The notes: a model not told the origin generated them from the letters alone. A stretch of DNA of 64,000 bases from DASRRB01 sp036732755 (GCA_036732755.1 DAINBU010000010.1:4689-68688); one strand, 5' to 3'. Positions 33,783 through 42,632 are shown, counted from the first letter of the stretch. Numbers and translations: made by a program.

Positions 33783-33832
33783 CCGGCCGCGGAGTCGAGG
33801 ACGGAAACGGAAGAGTGAATTGACGATCGAGC

Positions 33833-33896
33833 GCGGGCGGGCGGCCGACCGAGGCCGCTCGCCCGCAGGTTCGCCGAGCCGCGCGTACGCGCGCGG
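33833..33896 (+). other. Tandem hairpins between the two exbD genes
   Basis: gcgggcgggcggcc (33833-33846) pairs with ggccgctcgcccgc (33853-33866), 14 base pairs with one G-U, around a 6-base loop. A second hairpin, ccgcgcg (33879-33885) with cgcgcgg (33890-33896) around tacg, follows. Neither has a T-tract. They could attenuate transcription or stabilise the upstream mRNA, setting the ratio of the two ExbD proteins. Confidence 0.45.
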
Positions 33897-33923
33897 TCGC
33901 GGGCGAGAGCAGGAAAGGCAGCC

Positions 33924-34379
33924 ATGGCAGGCTCCCAGGACCCCAACGAGAACCCCGTCGCGATCAACGTCGTCCCGATGGTCGACGTCATCTTCTGCCT
34001 GTGCGTCTTCTTCATGTGCTCCTTCAAGTTCAAGCAGCTCGAGGGGAAGTTCGACTCGTGGCTGCCGAAGGACAAGGGGCTCGGAGACGTCTCGCAGCTG
34101 AAAGACGTGATCGAGGAGGTCCGCATCGCGCTCTTCTGGGACGACAAGAGCCAGACCGTCACGCGCCAGCTCGGCTCGCGCAAGGTGAAGGACGACGACG
34201 AGCTGCAGCGGCTGATCCGCGACGCGCACGAGGACTGGAAGAAGGCGGGCAAGCCCGACACGCCGGTCACGGTCGACGCCGCGGGCCCGGTGCCGTGGAA
34301 AGAGGTCGTGAACGTCATCAACCTCTGCAAGCGCGAACAGATCGACAAGATCGAATTCGCGTTCGGCACCGGCAAGTAG
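33924..34379 (+). CDS. ExbD/TolR-type protein 2
   Basis: 151 residues ending in TAG. The single helix again carries the key Asp (NVVPMVDVIFCLCVFFMC, about residues 15-32). The periplasmic part has the ExbD pattern (TPVTVDAAGPVPWKEVVNVIN) and ends KIEFAFGTGK. It is clearly a paralogue of the preceding gene but diverged. One ExbB with two different ExbD-type proteins is the composition of the Myxococcus AglRQS motor, so a heteromeric stator is plausible. Upstream hairpins separate it from exbD 1. AGGAAAGG precedes the ATG. Confidence 0.85.
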   Translation: MAGSQDPNENPVAINVVPMVDVIFCLCVFFMCSFKFKQLEGKFDSWLPKDKGLGDVSQLKDVIEEVRIALFWDDKSQTVTRQLGSRKVKDDDELQRLIRDAHEDWKKAGKPDTPVTVDAAGPVPWKEVVNVINLCKREQIDKIEFAFGTGK

Positions 34380-34496
34380 CCGCGGCGCCCGGTCCCCGCG
34401 GGGATCCGCGGCGTTCGCGTCGGCGAACCGTGATGTCGAGGGAGCGTTCATCCTGGCCGCGTGCGGCCGGCGCGACGATGCGGACCATCGCCGCGG

Positions 34497-34535
34497 ATCG
34501 ACTCGATCGAGTTCGCGTACGGGACGGGTCGCTGA
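34497..34535 (+). pseudogene. Relic C-terminus of a third ExbD-like gene
   Basis: In this frame the sequence reads IDSIEFAYGTGR followed by TGA, against IDKIEFAFGTGK and TAG at the end of the ExbD gene 120 bases upstream. Eight or nine of 12 residues agree and many third codon positions differ, so the copy was once under protein-level selection rather than being a recent duplication. No ExbD-like sequence continues upstream in any frame between 34380 and 34497, so only the tail remains, or an assembly error removed the rest. Confidence 0.5.
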
Positions 34536-34592
34536 GCTTCGCCGCGCGCGCGCGGCCCGGCTCGGCGCCGCGCGTCCCGGGATCGGATCGCC

Positions 34593-35576
34593 ATGTTCGG
34601 CCCGACGCGTGATCCGCCGCCCGGCGGCGGGGCGCAGCCGCCTTCGCCGATCCGGCGCGCCGCGGGCCTCCCGCCCGCGCCCGGCTACCTCCAGCCGCCC
34701 AAGTCGACGGGCAGCGTGCCGCCCGAGGTCCGCCGCCTGATCTGGTACGGCGGCGGCCTCCTCGTCTGCATCGTCCTCACCCTCGTCCTCGCGCCGAGCC
34801 CGAAGCAGGAGCCGACGAAGCCCGAGACGCCGAAGGTCGAGGAGACCGCCGACGAGCGGCGCCAGCGGCTCGCGACGATGTTCGACGGCGCGCTCGCGAA
34901 GGTGAGCGACGGCTCCGACTTCGACGAGAGCCGCGCCTACCTCGACGTGGTGCGCGGCGTCTCGCGCATGACCGTCGAGGACTTCCGCGACCGTGCCGCC
35001 GACTGGTTCGAGTGGCAGAAGGCGGTGAACGAGCCCGCCCTCGCGCGCGGCAAGTTCGTCAAGGTGCGCGGCATCCTGAACGACTGCCAGACGGTGAAGC
35101 TCGCCAACCCCGCCGGCCACGTCACCGACGTCTGGCGCTGCTTCATCACCGACGCCGACGCGAGCAACAAGACCGTCGTCGACATGGTGACCAAGCCGCC
35201 GGTCACGGGCAAAGACGAGAAGCGCAGCGTCGTCGACGTCGACGCGGTCTTCTTCCGCCTGGTCGGCTTCGATTCCAAGGCGATGAAGAGGGACGGCCAG
35301 CCGCTGGTCCACAGCGAGGTGCCCTACCTGATCGGCCGCTCGCTGACCGTCTACACTCCGCCGCCGCGCGGCCCGCAGGGGATGGCGCGGATCGCCGTCC
35401 TGGGCGGGATCGTCCTGGCGGCGGTCGTCCTGGCCATCCTGCTCGCGCGCCAGCGCCGGACCTCGCGCCAGCACCCGGCGCTCCTGAACAAGCCGGGCGT
35501 CGGCATCCGCGAGATGTTCGAGATGCGGCGCCGCGAGGGGGCGGGCAGGAAGCCGCCCGGCGCCACCACCCCGTGA
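34593..35576 (+). CDS. Bitopic membrane protein of the Exb-type block, function unknown
   Basis: 327 residues. A Pro-rich cytosolic start (PPPGGGAQPPSPIRRAAGLPPAP) is followed by a helix (LIWYGGGLLVCIVLTLVLA, about residues 49-67), then a soluble domain of about 190 residues. That part includes FVKVRGILNDCQTVKLANPAGHVTDVW-type strands, suggestive of an OB-like beta fold; this is a guess. A second helix follows near residues 269-289 (IAVLGGIVLAAVVLAILLARQ), then a basic tail. Homology was not recognised. It sits directly after the ExbD genes and before another membrane protein, so it is probably part of the same unit. Confidence 0.6.
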   Translation: MFGPTRDPPPGGGAQPPSPIRRAAGLPPAPGYLQPPKSTGSVPPEVRRLIWYGGGLLVCIVLTLVLAPSPKQEPTKPETPKVEETADERRQRLATMFDGALAKVSDGSDFDESRAYLDVVRGVSRMTVEDFRDRAADWFEWQKAVNEPALARGKFVKVRGILNDCQTVKLANPAGHVTDVWRCFITDADASNKTVVDMVTKPPVTGKDEKRSVVDVDAVFFRLVGFDSKAMKRDGQPLVHSEVPYLIGRSLTVYTPPPRGPQGMARIAVLGGIVLAAVVLAILLARQRRTSRQHPALLNKPGVGIREMFEMRRREGAGRKPPGATTP

Positions 35577-35613
35577 ACCCGTTCGAAGTCCGTTGAGCGA
35601 CGAGGAGCCCCCC

Positions 35614-37350
35614 GTGTCCGTCTGCGAAATGTGCGGCGTGACGTTCGATCCGCAGAGCCTTCCCGCGACGATGAGCACCACGCGGATCCTCTGCCTGCCC
35701 TGCTACGAGAAGCGGCAGGCGGAGAAGGCGGCCGCCAAGGCGAAGGCGGCAGCGCCCTCGCCGTCGGTCGTACCACCCGCGCCTGCTCCCGCGCCCAAAC
35801 CGGTCGCCGCGGCGGCCGCCAAGGCCGCCGTCGCACCGGCCGCCAAACCCGTCGCCGCCGCGCCGGCCGCCAAACCCGCCGCCGCCGCGCCGCCGCGCTT
35901 CGCCGCGCCGCCGCACTCCGCGCCGTCGCGTGTTTCGGACGCCGCGCGCGCGCCCGACCCGACGCACGCGTCCACCAACAACCACACTGCCCCGGCCGTC
36001 GGCTCGGGCTCGAAGGTGGGCAGCGGCTCGAAGGCGTCGTTCGGCTCCGCGTCGCGCCACGGCCCGAAGAAGAAGCCCGAGCCGGAGGCTCCGGTCGACC
36101 GCAAGGCCGAGCTGCGCGCCGAAGCGACGAAGATCATGGACAAGCAGACGAAGCGCGGCCTCATCATCGGCCTCGTCATGGTGCTCGGCGCCGTCGGCTA
36201 CTTCATGTTCGTGAGGAACACGACGCAGGAGGAGAAGGCCAATTCGGCGGCGTACGAGAAGATGCTCGACGACCTCCTCGTCAGCGTGCAGAAGTACGAC
36301 GTCGACACGGTCGACGGCGCGCGGCAGCTGCAGGCCGCGACCGACAACACCAAGGAGAAGTGGACCGGCACGCGCATCTCGCCCGAAATCAACAACCGGC
36401 GCATCAAGGCCGGGATCACGCTGCAGAACGACCTCGACAAGCGCCAGTTCAACGACCGCCTCACCGCGCTGGAGGCGCAGGCGCGCGACATCGCGACCAA
36501 GACCGCCGAGGAGCTGCGCATCATGCGCAAGTCGGCCGACACGCTCGCGCTCGAGGCGCAGAGCTTCGGCGCCGACGCGGTCACGCGCATCACCATGCTG
36601 CGCGGCTCGCTGCAGACGAACATCGGAACCAAGCTCAAGGAGGAGGCGATCACGTTCGCCGACACCCAGGGCGGCACCGACCCGATGGGCGCGCTGCAGA
36701 GGCTCGGCCAGACCGAGGACGACCTGCGCGAGCTCTACGACGCGGCCGAAAAGGAGAGGAACGCCCAGGCGAAGACGCTCTTCTCCACCTACCTCCAGGA
36801 TCTCTACACCCGCACCGACAAGCTCGCGAACCTCACCTTCAACGAGGCGGCCATCGCCAACAAGCCGTGGCTCGGCCTGCTCGACGGCGCGATCGCGAAC
36901 GAGTGGAAGTTCACCAAGCTCACGGGCGCGGTCGGCAAGGTCGAGGCGGGCCGCCTCGTCCTGGTCGGCGGCGACGCCGACAGCAAGGGGCGCACGGTCA
37001 ACTCGATCGGCGACAGCCGCCAGTGGCGCGACTTCGTGATCGAGGGCGAGTTCACCATCGAGTCGGGCACGTTCGCGCTCGTGTTCCGGCTCGGCAAGAG
37101 CCCCGACTCGCGGACCTGCGACATCGTCGAGATCACCGCCGACGAGGGGCGCATCCAGGCGGGCGGCACCTACTCGTTCACCTACCAGCTGATCGGCAGC
37201 ACGGCGAAGATGACGTGGAAGGACGACGTCTTCGAGGCGGTCGACCGCGAGCTCGACTTCCGGACCAATCGCCACGGCGCGTTCGGCGTCGTCCTCAACA
37301 CCGGGGCGAAGGTGACGTTCACGCGCCTGCGGGTGAAGGAGCTGCGCTGA
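35614..37350 (+). CDS. Zinc-ribbon / membrane helix / coiled-coil / LamG-like protein
   Basis: 578 residues. GTG 35614 is chosen because GAGGAG lies 6 bases upstream; a TTG at 35593 is in frame but has no such site. The N-terminus has two CxxC pairs (VCEMCG and LCLPCYEK) spaced as in a small zinc ribbon. A long Ala/Pro/Lys low-complexity linker and a Ser/Gly stretch follow. One helix (GLIIGLVMVLGAVGYFMFV, about residues 188-206) leads to a long helical, probably coiled region. The last 150 residues (KLTGAVGKVEAGRLVLVGG to the end) are beta-rich and resemble the LamG/DUF1080 jelly-roll. The design suggests a cytosolic zinc head coupled to an outside binding domain. Last gene of the block. Confidence 0.6.
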   Translation: MSVCEMCGVTFDPQSLPATMSTTRILCLPCYEKRQAEKAAAKAKAAAPSPSVVPPAPAPAPKPVAAAAAKAAVAPAAKPVAAAPAAKPAAAAPPRFAAPPHSAPSRVSDAARAPDPTHASTNNHTAPAVGSGSKVGSGSKASFGSASRHGPKKKPEPEAPVDRKAELRAEATKIMDKQTKRGLIIGLVMVLGAVGYFMFVRNTTQEEKANSAAYEKMLDDLLVSVQKYDVDTVDGARQLQAATDNTKEKWTGTRISPEINNRRIKAGITLQNDLDKRQFNDRLTALEAQARDIATKTAEELRIMRKSADTLALEAQSFGADAVTRITMLRGSLQTNIGTKLKEEAITFADTQGGTDPMGALQRLGQTEDDLRELYDAAEKERNAQAKTLFSTYLQDLYTRTDKLANLTFNEAAIANKPWLGLLDGAIANEWKFTKLTGAVGKVEAGRLVLVGGDADSKGRTVNSIGDSRQWRDFVIEGEFTIESGTFALVFRLGKSPDSRTCDIVEITADEGRIQAGGTYSFTYQLIGSTAKMTWKDDVFEAVDRELDFRTNRHGAFGVVLNTGAKVTFTRLRVKELR

Positions 37351-37369
37351 CGCCGCCGGCTCCGCTTCG

Positions 37370-38647
37370 ATGAGCGACGCGCGCGTCGCTCCCGCCGCCT
37401 GGCGCTCGCTGATCGCGGGCGGCCTCGGCTGGATGCTCGACGCGATGGACGTGACGCTCTACGCGCTCGTCCTGGTCGACGTGCAACGCGAGTTCCGCTT
37501 CGACAACGCCACTGCCGGCACGCTGCAGTCGCTGATGCTGGTCGCGAGCGCGATCGGCGGCGGCCTCTTCGGCGTGCTCGCCGACCGCATCGGGCGCGCG
37601 CGCGCCCTCATGGCCTCGATCCTGGTCTATTCGCTGGCGAGCGGTGCGTGCGGCCTCTCGAACGGCGTGGTGGCGCTCGCGCTCTTCCGCTTCGTGCTCG
37701 GGCTGGGCATGGGGGGCGAGTGGTCGACCGGCGCCGCGCTCATCGCGGAGACCTGGCCGGCTCGCCATCGCGGCAAGGCGCTCGGCGTGATGCAGTCGAC
37801 CTACGCGCTCGGCGAGATGCTCGCGTACGCCGTGGTCTTCCTGATCGACCCGGCCGAGCTCGGCTGGCGGCCGGTCTTCTTCGTCGGCGTCGCCCCGGCG
37901 CTCTTCGTCCTCTGGATCCGTCGCTCGGTGAAGGAGCCGGAGGTCTGGAGTGCGCGCGCCCGCGGCGAGGGCGGGGAGACGTGGGGCGCCGCGTGGCGGC
38001 GGCTGCTGCGCGAGCCGCGGCTGCGGCGCGACACGCTGCTCGCCACCGCCATGAACGCGCTCGCGATGTTCGGGTACTGGGGGCTCTTCACCTGGGTCCC
38101 CACGATCCTGAAGAAGTCGCCGGAGGAAGGGGGGCGCGGGCTGTCGCTGCTCGACACGACCGTCTGGCTGCTGGTGATGGGGGTCGGGAAGTTCCTCGGA
38201 TACGCGCTCTTCGGCTTCCTCGCCGACCGCTTCGGCCGGCGGCGCTGCTACGTCGCCTACCTCGTGATCGCCGCGCTGCTCGTCCCGCTCTACGGCTTCG
38301 CGCGCGAGCCGTGGCAGGTGCTCGCGCTCGGCCCGCTCGTCGCCTTCTTCGGGACCGGCTTCTTCTCGGGCTACAGCGCGCTCGCGGCCGAGCTCTTCCC
38401 GACCGCGATCCGCGCCACGGCGATGGGCTTCACCTACAACTTCGGGCGCGGCTTCGCGGCGCTCGCGCCGTGGGTGGTCGGCCTCATCGCCGACCGGCAG
38501 AAGGGCTTCACCGGCGGCCTCCTGCTGCTCGCCTCGGCCTACTTCGGGAGTGCGCTCCTCGCCGCGCTCCTGCCCGCGGGGAGGCCGTCCGATCGGCCGC
38601 CCGAGCCCGCGCCGGCGCGCCCGGGGATGCCGGCCACCGCGTCCTGA
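37370..38647 (+). CDS. MFS transporter, aromatic-acid/sugar symporter type
   Basis: 425 residues, about 12 membrane segments. The first helix has GWMLDAMDVTLYALVL, the D-xx-D arrangement of the AAHS/metabolite:H+ symporter group. Motif A is GVLADRIGRARALM, and its second-half counterpart GFLADRFGRRRCYV. RFVLGLGMGGEWSTGAALIAETWPARHRGKALG and AAELFPTAIRATAMGF-type segments are also typical of that group. Start ATG 37370, 19 bases after the previous stop, so it may be read through from the block. The substrate is not identifiable. Confidence 0.85.
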   Translation: MSDARVAPAAWRSLIAGGLGWMLDAMDVTLYALVLVDVQREFRFDNATAGTLQSLMLVASAIGGGLFGVLADRIGRARALMASILVYSLASGACGLSNGVVALALFRFVLGLGMGGEWSTGAALIAETWPARHRGKALGVMQSTYALGEMLAYAVVFLIDPAELGWRPVFFVGVAPALFVLWIRRSVKEPEVWSARARGEGGETWGAAWRRLLREPRLRRDTLLATAMNALAMFGYWGLFTWVPTILKKSPEEGGRGLSLLDTTVWLLVMGVGKFLGYALFGFLADRFGRRRCYVAYLVIAALLVPLYGFAREPWQVLALGPLVAFFGTGFFSGYSALAAELFPTAIRATAMGFTYNFGRGFAALAPWVVGLIADRQKGFTGGLLLLASAYFGSALLAALLPAGRPSDRPPEPAPARPGMPATAS

Positions 38648-38718
38648 CCGTCCTTCATGGATGTGGAAGGAACGGGGGAGCGCCCCCGGGGGGGCGACCC
38701 GTCGCGGGAGCCGGCCGG

Positions 38719-39765
38719 TCAAGCGTGCGCTGAGTGCGCTCCGCCGTTGCCGTTCCCGCCGTTCACTTTGTGCGCGCCGTTCCCGTTCCCGTTCGACGCG
38801 ACCAGCAGATGGACCAGCTTCTCGAAGTCGGCGCACAACAGGTCGAGGAAGCTCGTCGTGAGCTCCGGATCGAAGTGGGTCCCGCTGCGCTCGACGAAGA
38901 ACGTCTCGATCTGCGCGCGCGGCCAGGCTGGCTTGTAGCTGCGCGCGTGCGCGAGCGCGTCGAAGACCTCGGCCAGGATCAGGACGCGGCCCGGCGTCGA
39001 GATGTCGCGTCCGCCCGTCCCGTTCGGGTAGCCCTTGCCGTCCCACCGCTCGTGGTGCGCGACGACGCAGCGGCGCACCTCGTCCATGCCCGGGATCGGC
39101 TCGAGGATGCGGCCGCCCACCTCGGGGTGCCGCTTGATCAGCTCGTACTCGGCGGGCGTGAGCGCGCCCGGCTTGCAGAGCACGGCGTCGGGCACGCCGA
39201 TCTTCCCGATGTCGTGCAGCGCGGCGGCCGAGTCGAGGATCTCGAGCTCGCGCCGCGACAGGCCGATCGCCGTCCCGACCACGGCGCAGAGGTGGCGCAC
39301 GCGCTCGCCGTGGCCCGACGTGGTCGGATCCTTGGCTTCGACCGCGCGCGTCAGCGCGTCGTGCACCGCGCCCAGCCGCATCGAGCCGTCGCGCCGCCGC
39401 CCGCTCGCCTTCGCGATCGCCTTCTTCAGCGTCTCGGCGATCGAGTCGAAGCGCAGCGGCTTGAGCAGCAGGTCGGTCGCGCCGGCGCGCAGCGACTCGA
39501 CGGCGCGCTCGACCGTCGGCTCGCCCGTCATCAGCACGACCGGCGTGTCGGGCGCCGCGGCGAGCGTGAGGAGCAGCAGCTCGAGGCCGGGCAGCGGGTC
39601 CATCGAGAGGTCGTAGAGATGGACGTCGAAGCGGCGCACGCGCGCGAGCTCGCTGGCGCGCCACGGATCGGTCGTCGCGACGACGTCGAAATCGGTGGAC
39701 AAGTGGGAGCGCAGCAGCTCGACGATCGCCGGATCGTCGTCGACGACGAGCACCGCCGGCTTCAC
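38719..39765 (-). CDS. Response regulator with HD-GYP domain
   Basis: 348 residues from a GTG at 39765, which starts directly before the receiver (VKPAVLVVDDDPAIVELL). The receiver has the acidic pair DDD, a probable phosphorylated Asp in LYDLSMDPLPG, and the Lys of LLLKPLRF. The HD-GYP domain shows GHGERVRHL, the HD pair in AALHDIGKIGVPDAVL, HHERWDGKGYPNG with an intact GYP motif, and RVLILAEVFDALAHARSYK. This predicts cyclic-di-GMP phosphodiesterase activity. The tail is a Gly/Asn/His repeat (NGNGNGAHKVNGGNGNGGAH). No cognate kinase is adjacent. Divergent from the RluD-type gene. Confidence 0.9.
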   Translation of the reverse strand: MKPAVLVVDDDPAIVELLRSHLSTDFDVVATTDPWRASELARVRRFDVHLYDLSMDPLPGLELLLLTLAAAPDTPVVLMTGEPTVERAVESLRAGATDLLLKPLRFDSIAETLKKAIAKASGRRRDGSMRLGAVHDALTRAVEAKDPTTSGHGERVRHLCAVVGTAIGLSRRELEILDSAAALHDIGKIGVPDAVLCKPGALTPAEYELIKRHPEVGGRILEPIPGMDEVRRCVVAHHERWDGKGYPNGTGGRDISTPGRVLILAEVFDALAHARSYKPAWPRAQIETFFVERSGTHFDPELTTSFLDLLCADFEKLVHLLVASNGNGNGAHKVNGGNGNGGAHSAHA

Positions 39766-40014
39766 CGCGGGACGCGGTTCAGCTTCGATGTCCCACCCCC
39801 TTCTCCACCCTCCGGTCCCTCGACCGCCCACCCACCCGGAAGGAGAGGTGCGGGAAGGTAGCAGAGTGCCCGGCAGGCGAGCAACGGCGAGACTCCCCAA
39901 TCGACCGATGTAGATCCCAGGAAGGGCCGGAAACGACGCCGTCCCGAGTGGATCGCGCCGGCCTGGACCGGAGAATCCCCGTCCCTTCCGTCCCGAGAGC
40001 GCGACCCCGAGCCC

Positions 40015-41067
40015 GTGATCCCGATCCCCGACCCCCGAGACGACGCCTCCGAGCCCGGAGTACCCGGCGAACCCGGCGACGACGCGGCCGACGCGACCAC
40101 CCGATTCGACCTGGTCGTCGCGACCGAGGAGGCGGGGGAGCGGCTCGACCGCTGGCTCGGCCGCAAGCTGCGCCCGACCTACTCGCGCAGCTTCCTGGTC
40201 CACCGCATCGAGGCGGGCGCGGTGACGGTCAACGGGAAATCGGTCCGCCCCGCCTACAAGACGGTGGCCGGTGACGCGATCGCGGTCGACGCGGCGCCGC
40301 CGCCCGACGGCGTGCCGACGGCGGAGCCGCTCGCGCTCGACGTGATCTACGAGGACGACCACCTCGCGGTCCTGCGCAAGCCGGTCGGGATGCTGGTCCA
40401 TCCCGGCGCGACGGTGTCGGGCGGGACGCTCGTGAACGGGCTGCTGCACCGCTGGCCGCGCATCGCGACGGTCGGTGCGCCCGAGCGCCCCGGCATCGTC
40501 CACCGCCTCGACCGCGACACGTCGGGAGTGATGGTCGTCGCGCTCAGCAACGAGGCGCGCGTCAAGCTGGTCCAGCAGTTCAAGACGCGCGTCGTGAAGA
40601 AGGAGTACCGCGCGGTCGTGGTCGGCAAGGTGTCGCTGCAGTCGGACTACGTCGACCTGCCGATCGGCCCCGACCCGCGCCAACCCGATCGGCAGCGCAT
40701 CGACGTCCAAGAAGGCAAGCCGGCCTCGACCTTCTACGAGGTGGTCGAGCGGCTGCGCGGATACACCTACCTGCGCGCCTACCCGATGACGGGGCGCACG
40801 CACCAGATCCGGCTCCACCTGTCGCACCTCGGCCACCCGTGCGTCGCCGATCCGATCTATGGCCGCCAGGCGCAGCAGCCGTGGCGGCGGCTGCTCGAGG
40901 AGCGCGAGCGGGCGGGGCTGCCGGTCCCGTCGATCCGGCGCCAGGCGCTGCACGCGCTGAAGCTCCGCTTCACCCATCCGGTCGACGGCCGCGAGATGGC
41001 GTTCGAGGCGCCGCTCGCCGCCGACATGGAAGAGCTGCTCGCGTTCCTGCGAAAGCTGCGCGACTGA
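40015..41067 (+). CDS. RluA/RluD-family 23S rRNA pseudouridine synthase
   Basis: 350 residues, GTG start. An acidic N-terminal extension of about 35 residues precedes an S4 RNA-binding domain (ERLDRWLGRKLRPTYSRSFL, residues 43-62). The catalytic domain has LDVIYEDDHLAVLRKPVGMLVHPG and the RluA signature PGIVHRLDRDTSGVMVVA, whose Asp is the nucleophile. YLRAYPMTGRTHQIRLHLSHLGHP is also diagnostic. RluD modifies helix 69 of 23S rRNA; RluC-type specificity cannot be excluded. Divergent from the HD-GYP gene across about 250 bases in which I see no element beyond low-complexity sequence. Confidence 0.88.
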   Translation: MIPIPDPRDDASEPGVPGEPGDDAADATTRFDLVVATEEAGERLDRWLGRKLRPTYSRSFLVHRIEAGAVTVNGKSVRPAYKTVAGDAIAVDAAPPPDGVPTAEPLALDVIYEDDHLAVLRKPVGMLVHPGATVSGGTLVNGLLHRWPRIATVGAPERPGIVHRLDRDTSGVMVVALSNEARVKLVQQFKTRVVKKEYRAVVVGKVSLQSDYVDLPIGPDPRQPDRQRIDVQEGKPASTFYEVVERLRGYTYLRAYPMTGRTHQIRLHLSHLGHPCVADPIYGRQAQQPWRRLLEERERAGLPVPSIRRQALHALKLRFTHPVDGREMAFEAPLAADMEELLAFLRKLRD

Positions 41068-41087
41068 ATCGATCAGTCGCGCGGCTG

Positions 41088-42632
41088 TCAGCCGCCGCGC
41101 GCGCGCGCCTGCAGCGACTTCTTGTCGACCTTGCCGGGGCCGGCGCGCGGCAGTTCGTCGACGATCACGATGCGGCGCGGCACCTGGTAGGGCGCCAGCA
41201 CGGCTCGTGCATGTTCGAGCAGCTCCTCGACGCTGAGCGCCACGCCGCGCGCGCGCACGAACGCGACCGGCACCTCGCCGCACTCCTCGTCGGGCACGCC
41301 GACCACGGCGACCTCGGCGACGCGCGGGTGCTCGGCGAGCGCCGCTTCGACCTCGAGCGCTCCGACGCGGTGGCCCTTCACCTTGATCAGGTCGGTGGAG
41401 AGCCGGCCGAGGATGCGGAAGCTCCCGTCGTCCTCGCGCCGCACCAGGTCGCCGGTCCGGTACCAGCCGTCGTGCAGCGCCTTCGCGGTCGCCTCCTCGT
41501 CGTCGAAGTAGCCGCGGAAGAGCGACGGCCCGCGCACCCAGAGCTCCCCCTCGTCGGCGTTCGCCGCGCTTGCGCCCGCGCTCGCGCCCGCGCCCTCGTC
41601 CGCGACCACCCGGGTCTCGACGCCGTCGAGCGGGCGACCGACGGCGCCGGCGGGGCGCGCCTCGTCGGGCGACTGCGAGAGCGCGATCCCGATCTCGGTC
41701 GCGCCGTAGCGCTCGAGAATCGCGTGGCCGAAGCGCCGCTCGAACTCGCGCTTGAGCGCCGGCGCGAGCGGCGCCGACCCCGAAATGAAGAGGCGCATCG
41801 AGTCGGGCACGAGCGGCGCAATCGCGTCGTCGCGCCGCTCCGCCGCGGCGACCAGGCGGGCGTACATCGCCGGCACCCCGAAGAAGAGCGTCGCGCGCGA
41901 CTCGACGAGGCGCGCCAGCACGCGCTCCGCGTCGAAGTCGGGCTCGAACGTGAACGGCGTACCGGCCGCGAGGCAGTTGAGGACGCCGACCACGAGCCCG
42001 TGCAGGTGGTGGAGCGGCAGGCAGAGGACCAGCCGGTCGTCCGGCCCCATGCGCCATGCCGCGCGCAGCGCCGCCGTGTTGGCGGCCAGAGACCCCTGCG
42101 TGTGGAGCGCCCCCTTCGGCTTCCCGGTCGTCCCCGACGTGTAGAGGATGAGCGCGCGGTCGTCGGGCCGCGCCGCCGCGCCGGCGTGCTCCGTCACGAG
42201 CTCGATCTCGTCGGCGTCGCCGGGCCGCGGCGCCGGCGCGGCGAGCGCCTCGACGTCGAGTGTGCGCACCGCCGCCGAGCTCGCGCGCACCAGGTCGGCG
42301 AGCGGCGCCTCGGCGCAGACGACGCGCGGCCCCGCGTCCCACAGGAGGTGCTGCACCTCGCGCAGCTTCGACTTGGGGTGGAGCGGCACGACCACCACGC
42401 CGAGGCGCAGCGCGCTGACCAGGGCGACCACGTGGCGGCGGTCGGGCGGCAGCCCGAGCAGCATGCGGTCGCCGCTGCGCACGCCCTGCTGCAGGAGCCC
42501 GTAGGCGAAGCGGCCCGACGCGGCGAACAGCTCGCCGCGCGCGACCGCGCCGCGCCCGTCGCGGAACGCCTCGCGCTCGGGCGCCTCGTGCAGCCGCTCC
42601 AGCACGGCGTCGATGAACGCAGCCGGGTACAT
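41088..42632 (-). CDS. Malonyl/methylmalonyl-CoA synthetase-like AMP-forming ligase
   Basis: 514 residues. The adenylation motif is ALILYTSGTTGKPKGALHTQ near residue 157, followed by CLPLHHLHGLVVGVLNCLAAG, FFGVPAMYARLV and ILERYGATEIGIALSQ. GWYRTGDLVRREDDGSFRI and the C-terminal Lys in GPGKVDKKSL complete the ANL enzyme. The HHLHG and FFGVPAMYARL region is closest to MatB/ACSF3 malonyl-CoA synthetases, which also accept methylmalonate; this is family likeness by eye. Placement next to methylmalonyl-CoA mutase (starts 31 bases apart, divergent) fits that role. Confidence 0.8.
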   Translation of the reverse strand: MYPAAFIDAVLERLHEAPEREAFRDGRGAVARGELFAASGRFAYGLLQQGVRSGDRMLLGLPPDRRHVVALVSALRLGVVVVPLHPKSKLREVQHLLWDAGPRVVCAEAPLADLVRASSAAVRTLDVEALAAPAPRPGDADEIELVTEHAGAAARPDDRALILYTSGTTGKPKGALHTQGSLAANTAALRAAWRMGPDDRLVLCLPLHHLHGLVVGVLNCLAAGTPFTFEPDFDAERVLARLVESRATLFFGVPAMYARLVAAAERRDDAIAPLVPDSMRLFISGSAPLAPALKREFERRFGHAILERYGATEIGIALSQSPDEARPAGAVGRPLDGVETRVVADEGAGASAGASAANADEGELWVRGPSLFRGYFDDEEATAKALHDGWYRTGDLVRREDDGSFRILGRLSTDLIKVKGHRVGALEVEAALAEHPRVAEVAVVGVPDEECGEVPVAFVRARGVALSVEELLEHARAVLAPYQVPRRIVIVDELPRAGPGKVDKKSLQARARGG

